A program made the translations under genes and the position numbers. 64,000 nucleotides of DNA. It comes from JADFNB01 sp036397455 (lineage in GTDB: Bacteria; Gemmatimonadota; Gemmatimonadetes; Gemmatimonadales; GWC2-71-9). The notes beneath the pieces were generated by a model. That model saw only the letters and a program-made list of their open reading frames with translations, was not told the DNA's origin and ran no database searches. The DNA lies in NCBI GenBank assembly GCA_036397455.1, contig DASWIX010000080.1:75982-139981 (forward strand). The letters are read 5' to 3'. This document shows, one piece after another, positions 42,054 through 50,881 of this stretch (its first letter is position 1; each line of letters opens with the position of its first letter).

Positions 42054-42250
42054 AGATGCATTACCTCATTCGCCGGATTGCCGGCGTGTTCGTGTTAGGG
42101 TCGCTCGCGCTGGGCTATTGGGTGAGCCCCTCTTGGTACCTGTTCACGGCGTTCGTGGGGCTGAACCTCATGCAGTCGAGCTTCACGCGGTGGTGCCTGA
42201 TGGAGGACATGCTACGGAAAGTCGGGATCGGAACAACGCGCCCTTCGTAG
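42050..42250 (+). CDS. DUF2892 small membrane protein
   Basis: 66 residues with two membrane helices (IAGVFVLGSLALGYWVS and LFTAFVGLNLMQSSFT) and the CLMEDMLRKVG C-terminus typical of DUF2892/YgaP-like proteins. Relatives are often linked to rhodanese and sulfur metabolism. It is the last gene of the efflux operon, ATGA-coupled, and ends 6 bases from the convergent phosphatase. Confidence 0.78.
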   Translation: MKMHYLIRRIAGVFVLGSLALGYWVSPSWYLFTAFVGLNLMQSSFTRWCLMEDMLRKVGIGTTRPS

Positions 42251-42256
42251 GTCGGT

Positions 42257-43360
42257 CTAGCGTTCGTGTCCGGTGGGACGGACCTCGCCTCGCACGATCG
42301 CCAGCAGGTGCCGCCCCACGTCGTCGTTCCGGATGAACCCGCCGAACATCTGCGCGCCCGGACCGATCGCAAAGATCGGCACCGGCTCCGCGGTGTGCCC
42401 GGTCGTGTGATAGTACAACGCGATGTCCCCCGGTTCGCCGGTATAGTCTCCGCGCACGGACAAGCCGCCCGTCTCGTGATCCGCCGTCACCACGATCAGC
42501 GTCTCCGGGTGGTCCTCCCGGTAGCGCAAGGCGGTCTGGATGGCGTCGTCCAGCGCGAGCATCTCCCGCGTGAGCGTGTCGATGCCTGCGTTCCGGTGGG
42601 CCTGGGTGTCGGTTTCTTCCTGTTCCACCAGGAGCAGGAACCCATCCGGATCGCGACCGAGTACGTGCAGTGCGGCATCGGTCAGCCCGGCCAGCGACGG
42701 GTCCCGTTCCGGGGCGAGGGGGAGGTCGCCGTCGGTGAACAAGCCGAGCAGGCGATCGGTGTGCGACAGGTCGAGCGCGCGCAGGGCGTCAGCGGTCGTG
42801 ACGTAGGTGTACCCGTTCCGGATGGCGGAGCCGTCGGCCCGCCCCCGTCCGAAACTCCCCGACAGGATCGCTCGTCCGCCGCCGAGCATCACCTCCGGTT
42901 GAAACCGCGCATAGTCGGCGAAGATCATCGGCCAGTCGCGGCGGGTACGCGAATGGGTGATGAAGGCGGCGGGAGTAGCGTCCACGATGGAGGTCGTCGT
43001 GATCAGACCTGTCGCACGACCATGGGCCCGAGCCGCCTCAAAGGCCGTTTCGTGCGGCTGGCCGTTGCGGTCGACGCCGAGCGCGCCCCGCGACGTGCGC
43101 ACGCCGATCGCGAGCGCTGTGGCCGCCGCCGCGCTGCCGGTGACCACGTGATCCGCTCCTTGCGTGTCGACCAGGCCGGCCACCGGGAACTGCATCACGG
43201 CCGGACGCTCCAGCGCCCAGGACGCGATCCCCCAGTGCCCGGCCCCTGCGCCGTCGGCGACGAACAGGATGACGCGAACAGGTGCCGCGCGGTCTTGCGC
43301 CGCGACGTGGCCAGGCACCGTCAGGCGCATCGCCAAGAGGATCAGCAGAGTCGTTCGCAT
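42257..43360 (-). CDS. alkaline phosphatase family protein, secreted
   Basis: 367 residues with a signal peptide (TTLLILLAMRLTVPGHVAAQ). Metal-site motifs of PhoA are present: ILFVADGAGAGH, VEQEETDTQAH, VVTADHETGG and TTGHTAEPVPIFA. The catalytic Ser sits in VTGSAAAATALA, where most relatives have Asp before the Ser; here it is Gly. It should hydrolyse phosphomonoesters in the periplasm. ATG chosen; the GTG six codons upstream would overlap the DinB gene. It follows the DinB gene on the same strand with only two bases between. Confidence 0.9.
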   Translation of the reverse strand: MRTTLLILLAMRLTVPGHVAAQDRAAPVRVILFVADGAGAGHWGIASWALERPAVMQFPVAGLVDTQGADHVVTGSAAAATALAIGVRTSRGALGVDRNGQPHETAFEAARAHGRATGLITTTSIVDATPAAFITHSRTRRDWPMIFADYARFQPEVMLGGGRAILSGSFGRGRADGSAIRNGYTYVTTADALRALDLSHTDRLLGLFTDGDLPLAPERDPSLAGLTDAALHVLGRDPDGFLLLVEQEETDTQAHRNAGIDTLTREMLALDDAIQTALRYREDHPETLIVVTADHETGGLSVRGDYTGEPGDIALYYHTTGHTAEPVPIFAIGPGAQMFGGFIRNDDVGRHLLAIVRGEVRPTGHER

Positions 43361-43362
43361 GG

Positions 43363-43899
43363 TCACGGCCTCGACCACGGCGGGGCGACGCCGTTCATCC
43401 TGGCGTAGGCGACGGATTGCCCGACGTGTTCGTTCATGTGCGCCACCAACTGAAACATGACCGACCAGGGCGGCACGTCCCGTCCGTATTGGCGCGTCAT
43501 GCGCACCAGGTCTTCGCCCTGCATCGCCGCCAGGTGGCGGCGCGTGTACTCGATCGAGGCCGCGACCATGGCTTGCACCGTGGCCTTGTCGGTGACGGCT
43601 TCCATCGTGTCCATGTCGACGTCGTCGGGCAGCGGCATGCCGAGGTTCTCGCTCAGGTACAGATAGTTGTATCGCGCGATATGCATGAAGACCTGTGCCA
43701 CCGGCATGACGCCTTCCATCGGGCTCCAGGTGTACAGGTCCGCGGGCATCGCCTCGGCGAGTTGGGTGATCTTGCGGCTGGATCCCTCGAAATGGCGCAG
43801 CGCTTCGTCACGGAACGCGGCCGGCGTGTTCTGCGCCGCCGCGGGTGCGGCGAGGAGAAGGGTCGACAACGGGATCGCGGTGTGGTAGAGGCGGCGCAT
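43363..43899 (-). CDS. DinB-family protein, exported
   Basis: 178 residues. Signal peptide RRLYHTAIPLSTLLLAAPAAAQ from the ATG shown; the longer ORF is unsupported. The rest is the four-helix DinB/YfiT fold with a probable metal triad: HFEGSSRK, VAQVFMHIARYNYLY and LVAHMNEHVGQSVAYAR. Exported DinB proteins of unknown substrate are frequent in Gemmatimonadota-type genomes. It precedes the phosphatase by two bases. Confidence 0.85.
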   Translation of the reverse strand: MRRLYHTAIPLSTLLLAAPAAAQNTPAAFRDEALRHFEGSSRKITQLAEAMPADLYTWSPMEGVMPVAQVFMHIARYNYLYLSENLGMPLPDDVDMDTMEAVTDKATVQAMVAASIEYTRRHLAAMQGEDLVRMTRQYGRDVPPWSVMFQLVAHMNEHVGQSVAYARMNGVAPPWSRP

Positions 43900-44021
43900 G
43901 ACGGTTCTCCACAGTATGGAAACGATCGGCGGACCGGGGGCTCCCACAATGTAGCACCGGCCGCCCATCGTCGAGAGTCGGGACCTGGCCCCGCCGATGC
44001 ACGAGATCTATCGTAGTCGGT

Positions 44022-44330
44022 ATGGGGATACTGCTGCTGCTGATCGGTGTGCTCGCGGCGGCGTCGGGTGCGCTGAAACTTCGTGTTCGCGCGCGGGCGG
44101 TGCATGACGTGACGCGCCTCGCCGCCACGGAGGTCGTGATGGGAGCGCTGACGGTCCTCGGGTCGGGGATGGGACTCGCGCGCATACGGCCGGTCGCCTG
44201 GACCGTGGTGGTCGCCGTGTTGGGGCTCATGTTCCTTTCGGGGGTCGTGCACGTCCGTACCACCGTGCGCCGTATCGCCGAACGGGAGGCGTCGGAGGAC
44301 GAGCGACTGCGGCGCCGCCTGCAGGTCTGA
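44022..44330 (+). CDS. small membrane protein of unknown function
   Basis: 102 residues with three hydrophobic stretches (GILLLLIGVLAAASGALKL, TEVVMGALTVLGSGMGLA, VAWTVVVAVLGLMFLSGVV) and a charged, helical C-terminus (RRIAEREASEDERLRRRLQV). No family recognised. ATG lies 122 bases from the divergent DinB start. The amidohydrolase gene begins 77 bases later. Confidence 0.6.
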   Translation: MGILLLLIGVLAAASGALKLRVRARAVHDVTRLAATEVVMGALTVLGSGMGLARIRPVAWTVVVAVLGLMFLSGVVHVRTTVRRIAEREASEDERLRRRLQV

Positions 44331-44407
44331 GACGGCAGGCCGGGCGGTCCTTCCAATCGGCGGCCCCGGAGGACACCTTTGCGTCGTCCTCCCAGGAGCG
44401 TGTTTCC

Positions 44408-45802
44408 GTGATCCGATTGGTCATGTCGGTCCTGCTCACCACCGCCATCCCGCCGGCCGCGCAGCAGCAACGCGCGGCTTCCCAGGTAATCGCCGGGGGC
44501 ACCCTGATCGACGGGACGGGCGCAGCCCCGATTGCCGACGCGGTCGTGGTGGTGCAGGACGGGCGGATCGCCTGCGTGGGTCCTCGCGGGTCGTGTGCCA
44601 TACCTGACAACGCCCGCATGGTGGATGTGACCGGCAAGTGGATCACCCCCGGCCTGGTCGACGCCCACGTCCACTTCTCGCAGACCGGGTGGGTCGATGG
44701 CCGGCCCGATGCGCTGGACCTCCGGGCGAACCATCCGTACGAGCGTACCGCCGCCATGCTGCACGATCATCCGGAACGGTTCTTTCAGTCCTACCTGTGC
44801 AGCGGTGTGACCTCGGTGTTCGACGTTGGCGGCTATCCGTGGACGTGGGACCTGCAGCGGCGCACGGCCGGTCGCGGAGACGCCCCGTTGGTGCGGGCGG
44901 CGGGTCCGCTGCTGTCGACGATCGATTTCTGGCTCAACCTGCCGGGGCACCGCCAGTTCATCGCCATGGCGGACGAAGCGACCGTCCGACAGACCGTGCG
45001 CGCGCACGTAGCCTGGGGAGCCGCGGCCATCAAGATCTGGTATATCATGCGTCCCGGGGTCGACACCGCGCGCGTGTCGGCGCTGGTGCATGCGACCGGT
45101 GACGAAGCCCGTGCGCGCGGCGTGCCGCTCATCGTGCACGCCACCGGTCTCTGGGAAGCGAAGGACGCGGTGCGCGCGGGCGCGCGGCTGCTCGTGCATT
45201 CGGTCTTCAACGAACCGGTCGATGACGAGTTTCTCGCGCTGGCACGAGAGCATGATACCATCTACACGCCAACCCTGACGGTGCGCGACGGGTATCGGCA
45301 GGTTCGCGTGCGGCAGATCGAACGCGGCCCGCAGCCGTTCGCCTGCGTCGATCCGATCACGCTGGCCAACGTGCTCGCGACCGACACCGTGCCGTTTCTC
45401 CCTGAGAGCGCCGCGCCCGACCGCGAGGCCGCGCGCGCGGCGTCGATGCAGGGACTCAGGTTGGCCCAGGAGAACCTGGCGCGGGTGCATGCCGCGGGGA
45501 TCAGCGTCGTGATGGGTACCGACGCCGGCAATCCACTGACGCTGCACGGCGCGTCGGTGTTCATGGAGATGGAAGCGATGCAGCGGGCGGGGATGACGTC
45601 GATGGAGGTACTGGTTGCGTCGACGCGCAACGGCGCGCGCGCGCTCGGCGTCGCGGATATCGGGACCGTGGAACCGGGTAACGTCGCGGATCTGCTGGTG
45701 GTCGATGCCGATCCGACGCGGGATATCGCGGCGATGCGACGGATCGCCTTGGTCATGCGCGCGGGGCGGATTCACCAACGGCGTGACCTGGAATTTCGCT
45801 AG
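44408..45802 (+). CDS. secreted amidohydrolase (imidazolonepropionase/prolidase-like)
   Basis: 464 residues, GTG start, signal peptide-like N-terminus (IRLVMSVLLTTAIPPAAQQ). Amidohydrolase fold: LIDGTGAAPIADAVVVVQDG, ITPGLVDAHVHFSQTG (HxH), AIKIWYIMRPG with the bridging Lys, PLIVHATGLWEAKDAV, and VVMGTDAGNPLTLHG with the catalytic Asp. Such enzymes hydrolyse dipeptides or cyclic amides. A GGAGG-like signal (CCAGGAGCG) lies upstream. Separate from the PH/zinc-ribbon gene by 41 bases. Confidence 0.88.
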   Translation: MIRLVMSVLLTTAIPPAAQQQRAASQVIAGGTLIDGTGAAPIADAVVVVQDGRIACVGPRGSCAIPDNARMVDVTGKWITPGLVDAHVHFSQTGWVDGRPDALDLRANHPYERTAAMLHDHPERFFQSYLCSGVTSVFDVGGYPWTWDLQRRTAGRGDAPLVRAAGPLLSTIDFWLNLPGHRQFIAMADEATVRQTVRAHVAWGAAAIKIWYIMRPGVDTARVSALVHATGDEARARGVPLIVHATGLWEAKDAVRAGARLLVHSVFNEPVDDEFLALAREHDTIYTPTLTVRDGYRQVRVRQIERGPQPFACVDPITLANVLATDTVPFLPESAAPDREAARAASMQGLRLAQENLARVHAAGISVVMGTDAGNPLTLHGASVFMEMEAMQRAGMTSMEVLVASTRNGARALGVADIGTVEPGNVADLLVVDADPTRDIAAMRRIALVMRAGRIHQRRDLEFR

Positions 45803-45843
45803 CGCCAGAGGATGCCGGCCGACCCACGTCGACGGAGGCCGAG

Positions 45844-47451
45844 GTGACGGACGATCTGAAACGGGCACGGGGCTATCGCGACCTCTTGAGCGGGGCCGAG
45901 TCGACCGGTCCCTACGAGTACGCCGGTATCTTCCCAACCGAGACCTGGCGGCAACGCCGGCTTGCCAAACGCAAATTCAAGCTGCTGCGCCGGATTGACG
46001 GCGCCCTGCGAGCCATGCTGGCCGAGGGCGAGCGCGCCTTCTTCCTGACACGGGGCAGTCTCATCTCATTCTGGGAATCGTATTTCATGGGTTGGGCGCT
46101 GTACTACGTCGCCCGGCGCGCGATCGTGGTAACCAATCGGCGGATCCTGCTCCTTCAGATCGACAGGCGTGGGCGGCCACGCGCGGTGCGCGCCCAGATC
46201 GCGTTCGGCGCCGTCGAGAAGTTGACGTTGTCGTGGCTCGGGAATGTGACGATCCGATTCCGCGACGGCACCAGCCGGGTCGTTGCCTATGTGCCCAAAC
46301 CGGATCGCGTGTACCTGCGTGACCTGGTCGAGCGGCTTGCCCGATCCGTTCCTGCCACCACGGGATCGATCGAGGATCTCTGCCCGCATTGCTTCGCGAC
46401 CGCGGACCGTGACGCCGCCGCCTGCCCGGCCTGTGGTGGGCCGTTCAAGTCCGCGAGCCATGCGGCATGGCTTTCGTTCGTGTTCCCGGGCGCCGGTGAC
46501 CTGTACCTCGGCCACCGCGGCTCTGCCGCGTTCGAGCTGTTCTTTGCCGTGATCCTCTGGCTGGGCGTCGTGCTGGTTGCGTGGGATCCGGCTCTGGGGG
46601 CTGCGGAGTTTGGGCTGGGCCTTGTGGTAGTGGTGCTCATGCATCTGGGGGACGCCGTCGCGACGCGGGCGGTAGCGCGTCGTGGGATACACCCGGCCGC
46701 CGCGCCGGGCGGGACCGTCAGGCGGTTCCTGCTTGCCGGCGTGATTCCCGCGGCCTTTCTGGTGTCGTCGCTGTCCCCGCTTGCGGCGAAGCGGGGACTC
46801 TCCCCGGCGGACACGGTCGTGACCGGTGCCGCGATGCCCGACAGGCACCTCGCGGCGATCCGCCGCGCCGGGTACGTCGAGGAAGGTGAGGAGATCCTGC
46901 TGTTCTATTCCGCCGGCGCGTCGTCCATTCTCGAAGACGGCAACCTCCTGACCGACCGCCGCGTGGCCGCGTATACGGTCGAGCAGGGTCAATCGTTCTA
47001 TCAGGCCACGCCGTTCGGGAACATCATCGACCTGCAGTTGCAACCGTGGCCGCCGTCGCCGGGGCTCAGTGCGCTTGTCGTCGTGCCCGGCGCGGGCGAC
47101 GCGTTTCTCCTCCTGCTACCGGTGGCGGGAGCGCAGCACGAGGCCTTCGTTGACGAAGTGGATCAACGGTGGCGGGCGGCGCGCGAGGCGATCGACGAGG
47201 GCGTGTGGTACGACGGCGGTCCCGGGATCACGATCGACCAGGCCATCGTGATTCGGGGGCTCGCCCCGGACGAAGAACCGCTGGCGGCCGAACTGCGCTG
47301 GCTGATGATCTGGTTCGGCCGGGAGCGTACCGATTGGAGCATGGGGTCGCCTGAACGAATGACACCGGACGATCGCCTGATCGACCGGTTCGTCATCACC
47401 ACGCAGGGCGAATCGCAGACCCTCTATTTCGACGTGACCGGCCACCGCTGA
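45844..47451 (+). CDS. membrane protein with PH-like domain and zinc ribbon
   Basis: 535 residues that I cannot assign to a known family. A PH-like beta domain (about 60-165; VVTNRRILLLQIDRRGR, KLTLSWLGNVTIRFRDG) is followed by a zinc ribbon CPHCF...CPACGGPF, then about four membrane segments (SFVFPGAGDLYLGHRG, FFAVILWLGVVLVAW, VVVVLMHLGDAV, FLLAGVIPAAFLVSS). A second PH-like or globular domain ends it (ILLFYSAGASSILEDGNLLTDRRVAAYTV). GTG start has GGAGG upstream. It is convergent with the Ig-like lipoprotein gene. Confidence 0.65.
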   Translation: MTDDLKRARGYRDLLSGAESTGPYEYAGIFPTETWRQRRLAKRKFKLLRRIDGALRAMLAEGERAFFLTRGSLISFWESYFMGWALYYVARRAIVVTNRRILLLQIDRRGRPRAVRAQIAFGAVEKLTLSWLGNVTIRFRDGTSRVVAYVPKPDRVYLRDLVERLARSVPATTGSIEDLCPHCFATADRDAAACPACGGPFKSASHAAWLSFVFPGAGDLYLGHRGSAAFELFFAVILWLGVVLVAWDPALGAAEFGLGLVVVVLMHLGDAVATRAVARRGIHPAAAPGGTVRRFLLAGVIPAAFLVSSLSPLAAKRGLSPADTVVTGAAMPDRHLAAIRRAGYVEEGEEILLFYSAGASSILEDGNLLTDRRVAAYTVEQGQSFYQATPFGNIIDLQLQPWPPSPGLSALVVVPGAGDAFLLLLPVAGAQHEAFVDEVDQRWRAAREAIDEGVWYDGGPGITIDQAIVIRGLAPDEEPLAAELRWLMIWFGRERTDWSMGSPERMTPDDRLIDRFVITTQGESQTLYFDVTGHR

Positions 47452-47452
47452 G

Positions 47453-47469
47453 CGGCGTCCCGGGCGCCG
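47453..47469. terminator. weak hairpin between convergent genes
   Basis: CGGCG-N7-CGCCG with CCCGGG in the loop, a 5-base stem immediately after the PH/zinc-ribbon stop. Short and without T-tract; shown because it is the only symmetry between two convergent genes. Confidence 0.3.
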
Positions 47470-47488
47470 TGCCTCTTGGTGCTGCCCG

Positions 47489-49033
47489 TCAGCGCCCCGC
47501 CGCGGCGGCACCCGCGGCGGCTCCCACCGTCTGGACCGGAATCCCCACGATCGCCTCCCCGTCGTCACCGTGCCCAAGCGGCATGACCAAGATCAACGCC
47601 GCCGTCGCCGGATTCACCGTCCAGAGCGACTCGGGTGTGATGGCTCCATCACCGGTCACGGCGTACAGAGTCCCGCCGGAGGTGAAGGTGATGCTGGCGA
47701 CGCCGTTTTCCGACAGGAGGCCGATCGGCGTCGCGGTCAGCGTCGCGACGTCGACCGTCATCAGGTAGCGGTCCCGCAACGCGTCCCCCCTGAGGTGTCC
47801 GGCGACATAGAGGACCCCCGTCCCCGGCTGGAACGACATCCCGTTGAAACCATCCAGCGTATCCCCGGCCGCGGTGACGACCAGCCCCAGCGGCGTGGCC
47901 ATCGCGGTGAGCGGGTCCACCTCGTACAACTGGCCGTCCGAATACTCAGGCACCACGGCACCCAGCATGCGGTTGGTGCCGGGTTCGAACGCGAGCCCCT
48001 TGAAGTAGCCCCCGCTCCCTCCCTCTCCACAGAAGGTGCCAGACGCCGCGGTGTCGCCGACCGCCTCTTCCACGCCGGTCGCCGGATCGACCCGGATCAG
48101 CCTGCAATCGCGGTCGCTCACGTAGACGAGGTTGTTGATCGGGTCATATCCGAGTCCGGTGACTTCCTGCGTCCCGCGGCTGACCTGTAGCGGACTGAAC
48201 ACGGTCATCGCCACCGGATCGACGACCTCGAAAAACCGGCCAGACTCGAGCGAATCGCCGTCGAAGAAGTCGGAGATCCCGCTGGCGTGAAAAAGGAGGG
48301 TCAAGTCGCCGACCAGCGTGGTCACCACGCTCGCCACCAGCGTGTCGGCTGGGCCGGTCAGCAAGGTGGCGGTAATCCGCGCGGGACCTTCCACGGCGCC
48401 CGCGACCACGCGGCCGGTGGCCGGATCAGGCACGGTGGCGCGAGTGGTATCGAGGCTGCCCCAGGCAATAGGCGTGCCCGCAATCACCTGGCCCTGGGCG
48501 TTCAACGCCTCCGCCGTGAGGGTCGCCGTGTCGCCGAAGGCGAGCGACAGTTGGCTGTTCGCAATCCGCACGCTCGCTGCGTCAGCTCCCACGCCGACAT
48601 ACACGATGATGACGTCGACCTGGATCGGGGGAGCGTCGCCGGACGACACCGGACGCACCTCCACCGGCCCCCCGCGGAACGCCACCTCGCCACTCGGTGT
48701 GATGAACTCGAGCGTCAACGCAAACGCTTCATTCGATTGGATCAGCGCGACCGTCACGTCCAACCGGATCGAGTCCGTGCCCGGCGTGACCGTGATCAAG
48801 GTATCGAGCGCGGCGTTCCCATCCTCCCGTTGCAACACGACCCGTGTCTTGGCAATCTCGACAACGCCGCCGGCGGCCGCCGTTCCGGCGGTCGCGAACA
48901 CGGGGCGAATGGCCAGGCGGCCGGTCAGGCTGCCATGGGGGCCGGCGGAATCCGGCGCACAGGCGGTGCCGGCGACCAGGAAGATCAGGGCGGGGGAGGT
49001 AACACGGAACCACACCAGGGCGGGCAGGCGCAT
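47489..49033 (-). CDS. Ig-like (Big_2-type) lipoprotein with C-terminal propeller-like domain
   Basis: 514 residues. Lipobox in VAGTAC near residue 22. A beta-rich N-terminal region leads to a bacterial Ig-like domain (SLAFGDTATLTAEALNAQGQVIAGTPIAWGSLDTTRATV pattern, about 180-260), then a repeating NHL/propeller-like section (VTGLGYDPINNLVYVSDRD, LIRVDPATGVEEAV, YEVDPLTAMATPLG, GVLYVAGHL, LWTVNPATAAL). Probably a surface protein involved in adhesion or glycan contact. The longer ORF before MRLPALVW is not supported. It is divergent from the second M28 peptidase. Confidence 0.75.
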   Translation of the reverse strand: MRLPALVWFRVTSPALIFLVAGTACAPDSAGPHGSLTGRLAIRPVFATAGTAAAGGVVEIAKTRVVLQREDGNAALDTLITVTPGTDSIRLDVTVALIQSNEAFALTLEFITPSGEVAFRGGPVEVRPVSSGDAPPIQVDVIIVYVGVGADAASVRIANSQLSLAFGDTATLTAEALNAQGQVIAGTPIAWGSLDTTRATVPDPATGRVVAGAVEGPARITATLLTGPADTLVASVVTTLVGDLTLLFHASGISDFFDGDSLESGRFFEVVDPVAMTVFSPLQVSRGTQEVTGLGYDPINNLVYVSDRDCRLIRVDPATGVEEAVGDTAASGTFCGEGGSGGYFKGLAFEPGTNRMLGAVVPEYSDGQLYEVDPLTAMATPLGLVVTAAGDTLDGFNGMSFQPGTGVLYVAGHLRGDALRDRYLMTVDVATLTATPIGLLSENGVASITFTSGGTLYAVTGDGAITPESLWTVNPATAALILVMPLGHGDDGEAIVGIPVQTVGAAAGAAAAGR

Positions 49034-49203
49034 TGGTACTCCACAGGAACGGCGTGTTCGGTAACCGGACAGCAAATCTGGATGCGGACGGGGCCGGCGG
49101 CAAGGGCCTACCCGTGATGCCGGTGACCCTTGCCGGGCACACGCCGTGAGACGAAGTTCCCCGGCGCCTACCCACAACCACATGCAGCCGGACGGTCGTT
49201 CCC

Positions 49204-50820
49204 ATGATACGCAGACTTCTGTCGATTCCCGGTGCCGGCCTGGTCGCCCTCGCCGTCGGGACCCCGCTCCTCGCGCAGACGTTCCCCACCGAGAATCCGG
49301 TGATGCAGCGGATGTGGCGGCTCGGCATGGACAGCTCGCACACCGGGGCATTGGCGCAGGCGCTGCTCGATTCCATCGGCCCGCGTCTCACCGGTACGCC
49401 GGGCCAGCGCAACGGCAACGAGTGGCTCGTGCGGATGTACACGTCATGGGGGATCGACGCGCAGAACGAGCGATTCGGGACCTGGCGCGGATGGCGCCGG
49501 GGGCATTCGCATATCGATCTTCTGACCCCGCGTGTCCGCACGCTCGAGGGCACGATGCTCGGGCACAGCCCCGGAACGGGCGGGCGGGACGTGACGGCTT
49601 CCACGGTCATCCTCCCCGAGTTCGCCGACAGCGTCGCGTTCGTGGCGTGGCTGCCGAATGTACGCGGGAAGCTTGTGCTGGTAGCGCCCGGGCAACCGAC
49701 GTGCCGTCCCTCGGCGGATTGGGACGAAAATGCCACGCCCGCATCCGACGCGCGGATGGACTCGTTACGTGCGCGGACGACGGAGGCATGGAGCCGCCGG
49801 ATCGCCGCGACGGGGCACAGTCTGGCCATCGGCACCGGATCGCTGGGCCTACGGCTGGAACAGGCGGGCGCGGCCGGCGTCATCACCTCCCGTCCCAAGA
49901 ACGCCTGGGGCGCCATCGAGATCTTCGAGACCTACAACACCAGCGCGCCGGCCATCACGTTGAGCTGCGAGGACTACGGGCTCGTCTATCGGCTCACGGA
50001 GAACGACCAGCACCCGACCATCCGCATGAACCTCGACGCCGAACCACTCGGCGAGCAGCCGGTGTTCAACACGATCGCGCGTATCCCGGGGACTGCAAAG
50101 CCGGACGAGTACGTCGTGTTGTCCGCCCATTTCGACTCGTGGGACGGTTCGTCGGGCGCCACCGACAACGGGACGGGGACGATTACGATGCTGGAGGCGA
50201 TGCGCATTCTCCGGCTGGCGTATCCCCAGCCGAAACGCACGATTCTCGTCGGCCATTGGAGCGGTGAGGAAAGCGGCCTGGTTGGATCACGCGCCTACAG
50301 CGAAGACCACCCCGACGTCGTGACGGGCATGCAGGCGCTGTTCAATCAGGACAATGGTACGGGCCGGATCGTGCGACTCAGTGCCAGCGGCTTGCCCAAC
50401 GGCGCCGAGCACATCGCCCAGTGGATCGAGCGGCTGCCCGTCGAGTTCAACGAGCAGATCCAGTTTGGGGGCGCCGGGTTCCCGGCCGGCGGCGGCAGCG
50501 ACCACGCGTCGTTCTCGTGTTACGGCGCGCCGGCGTTCGGGCTCGGGGCGTTAGGGTGGGAGTACTTCAATTACACCTGGCACACCAACCGGGACACGTA
50601 CGACAAGATCGTGTTCGACGACCTGAAGTCGAACGCGACCCTGACCGCGATGCTGGCGTATCTCGCGTCGGAGGACCCGACGATGATCACGCGCGAGCGG
50701 GTGGATCTGGCGGCCATCGCGGCGAGCGCAGGCGAGTCCGGTGGCGGGCGGTTTCGTGCGCCGACGTCCTGGCCGGAATGCTCCACGGCGCCGCGGTCGA
50801 CCCGCCCGCGACTCCGCTAG
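49204..50820 (+). CDS. M28 family metallopeptidase, secreted (second copy type)
   Basis: 538 residues with a signal peptide (RRLLSIPGAGLVALAVGTPLLAQ). The zinc site reads VLSAHFDSWDGSSGATDNGTG, VGHWSGEESGLVGSRAY, LFNQDNGTGR and the late His in YTWHTNRDTYDK. The PA-like insert (residues ~130-270) precedes it. It is only distantly related to the 621-2234 peptidase. The C-terminal 20 residues are Pro/Arg/Ser-rich and may be run-on. It ends 61 bases before the DPP-IV-like gene. Confidence 0.88.
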   Translation: MIRRLLSIPGAGLVALAVGTPLLAQTFPTENPVMQRMWRLGMDSSHTGALAQALLDSIGPRLTGTPGQRNGNEWLVRMYTSWGIDAQNERFGTWRGWRRGHSHIDLLTPRVRTLEGTMLGHSPGTGGRDVTASTVILPEFADSVAFVAWLPNVRGKLVLVAPGQPTCRPSADWDENATPASDARMDSLRARTTEAWSRRIAATGHSLAIGTGSLGLRLEQAGAAGVITSRPKNAWGAIEIFETYNTSAPAITLSCEDYGLVYRLTENDQHPTIRMNLDAEPLGEQPVFNTIARIPGTAKPDEYVVLSAHFDSWDGSSGATDNGTGTITMLEAMRILRLAYPQPKRTILVGHWSGEESGLVGSRAYSEDHPDVVTGMQALFNQDNGTGRIVRLSASGLPNGAEHIAQWIERLPVEFNEQIQFGGAGFPAGGGSDHASFSCYGAPAFGLGALGWEYFNYTWHTNRDTYDKIVFDDLKSNATLTAMLAYLASEDPTMITRERVDLAAIAASAGESGGGRFRAPTSWPECSTAPRSTRPRLR

Positions 50821-50881
50821 TACGACGCAGCCAACATCTGTTGTGGTGATCGTAACACGACCTTTCCGGGAGACACGACCA

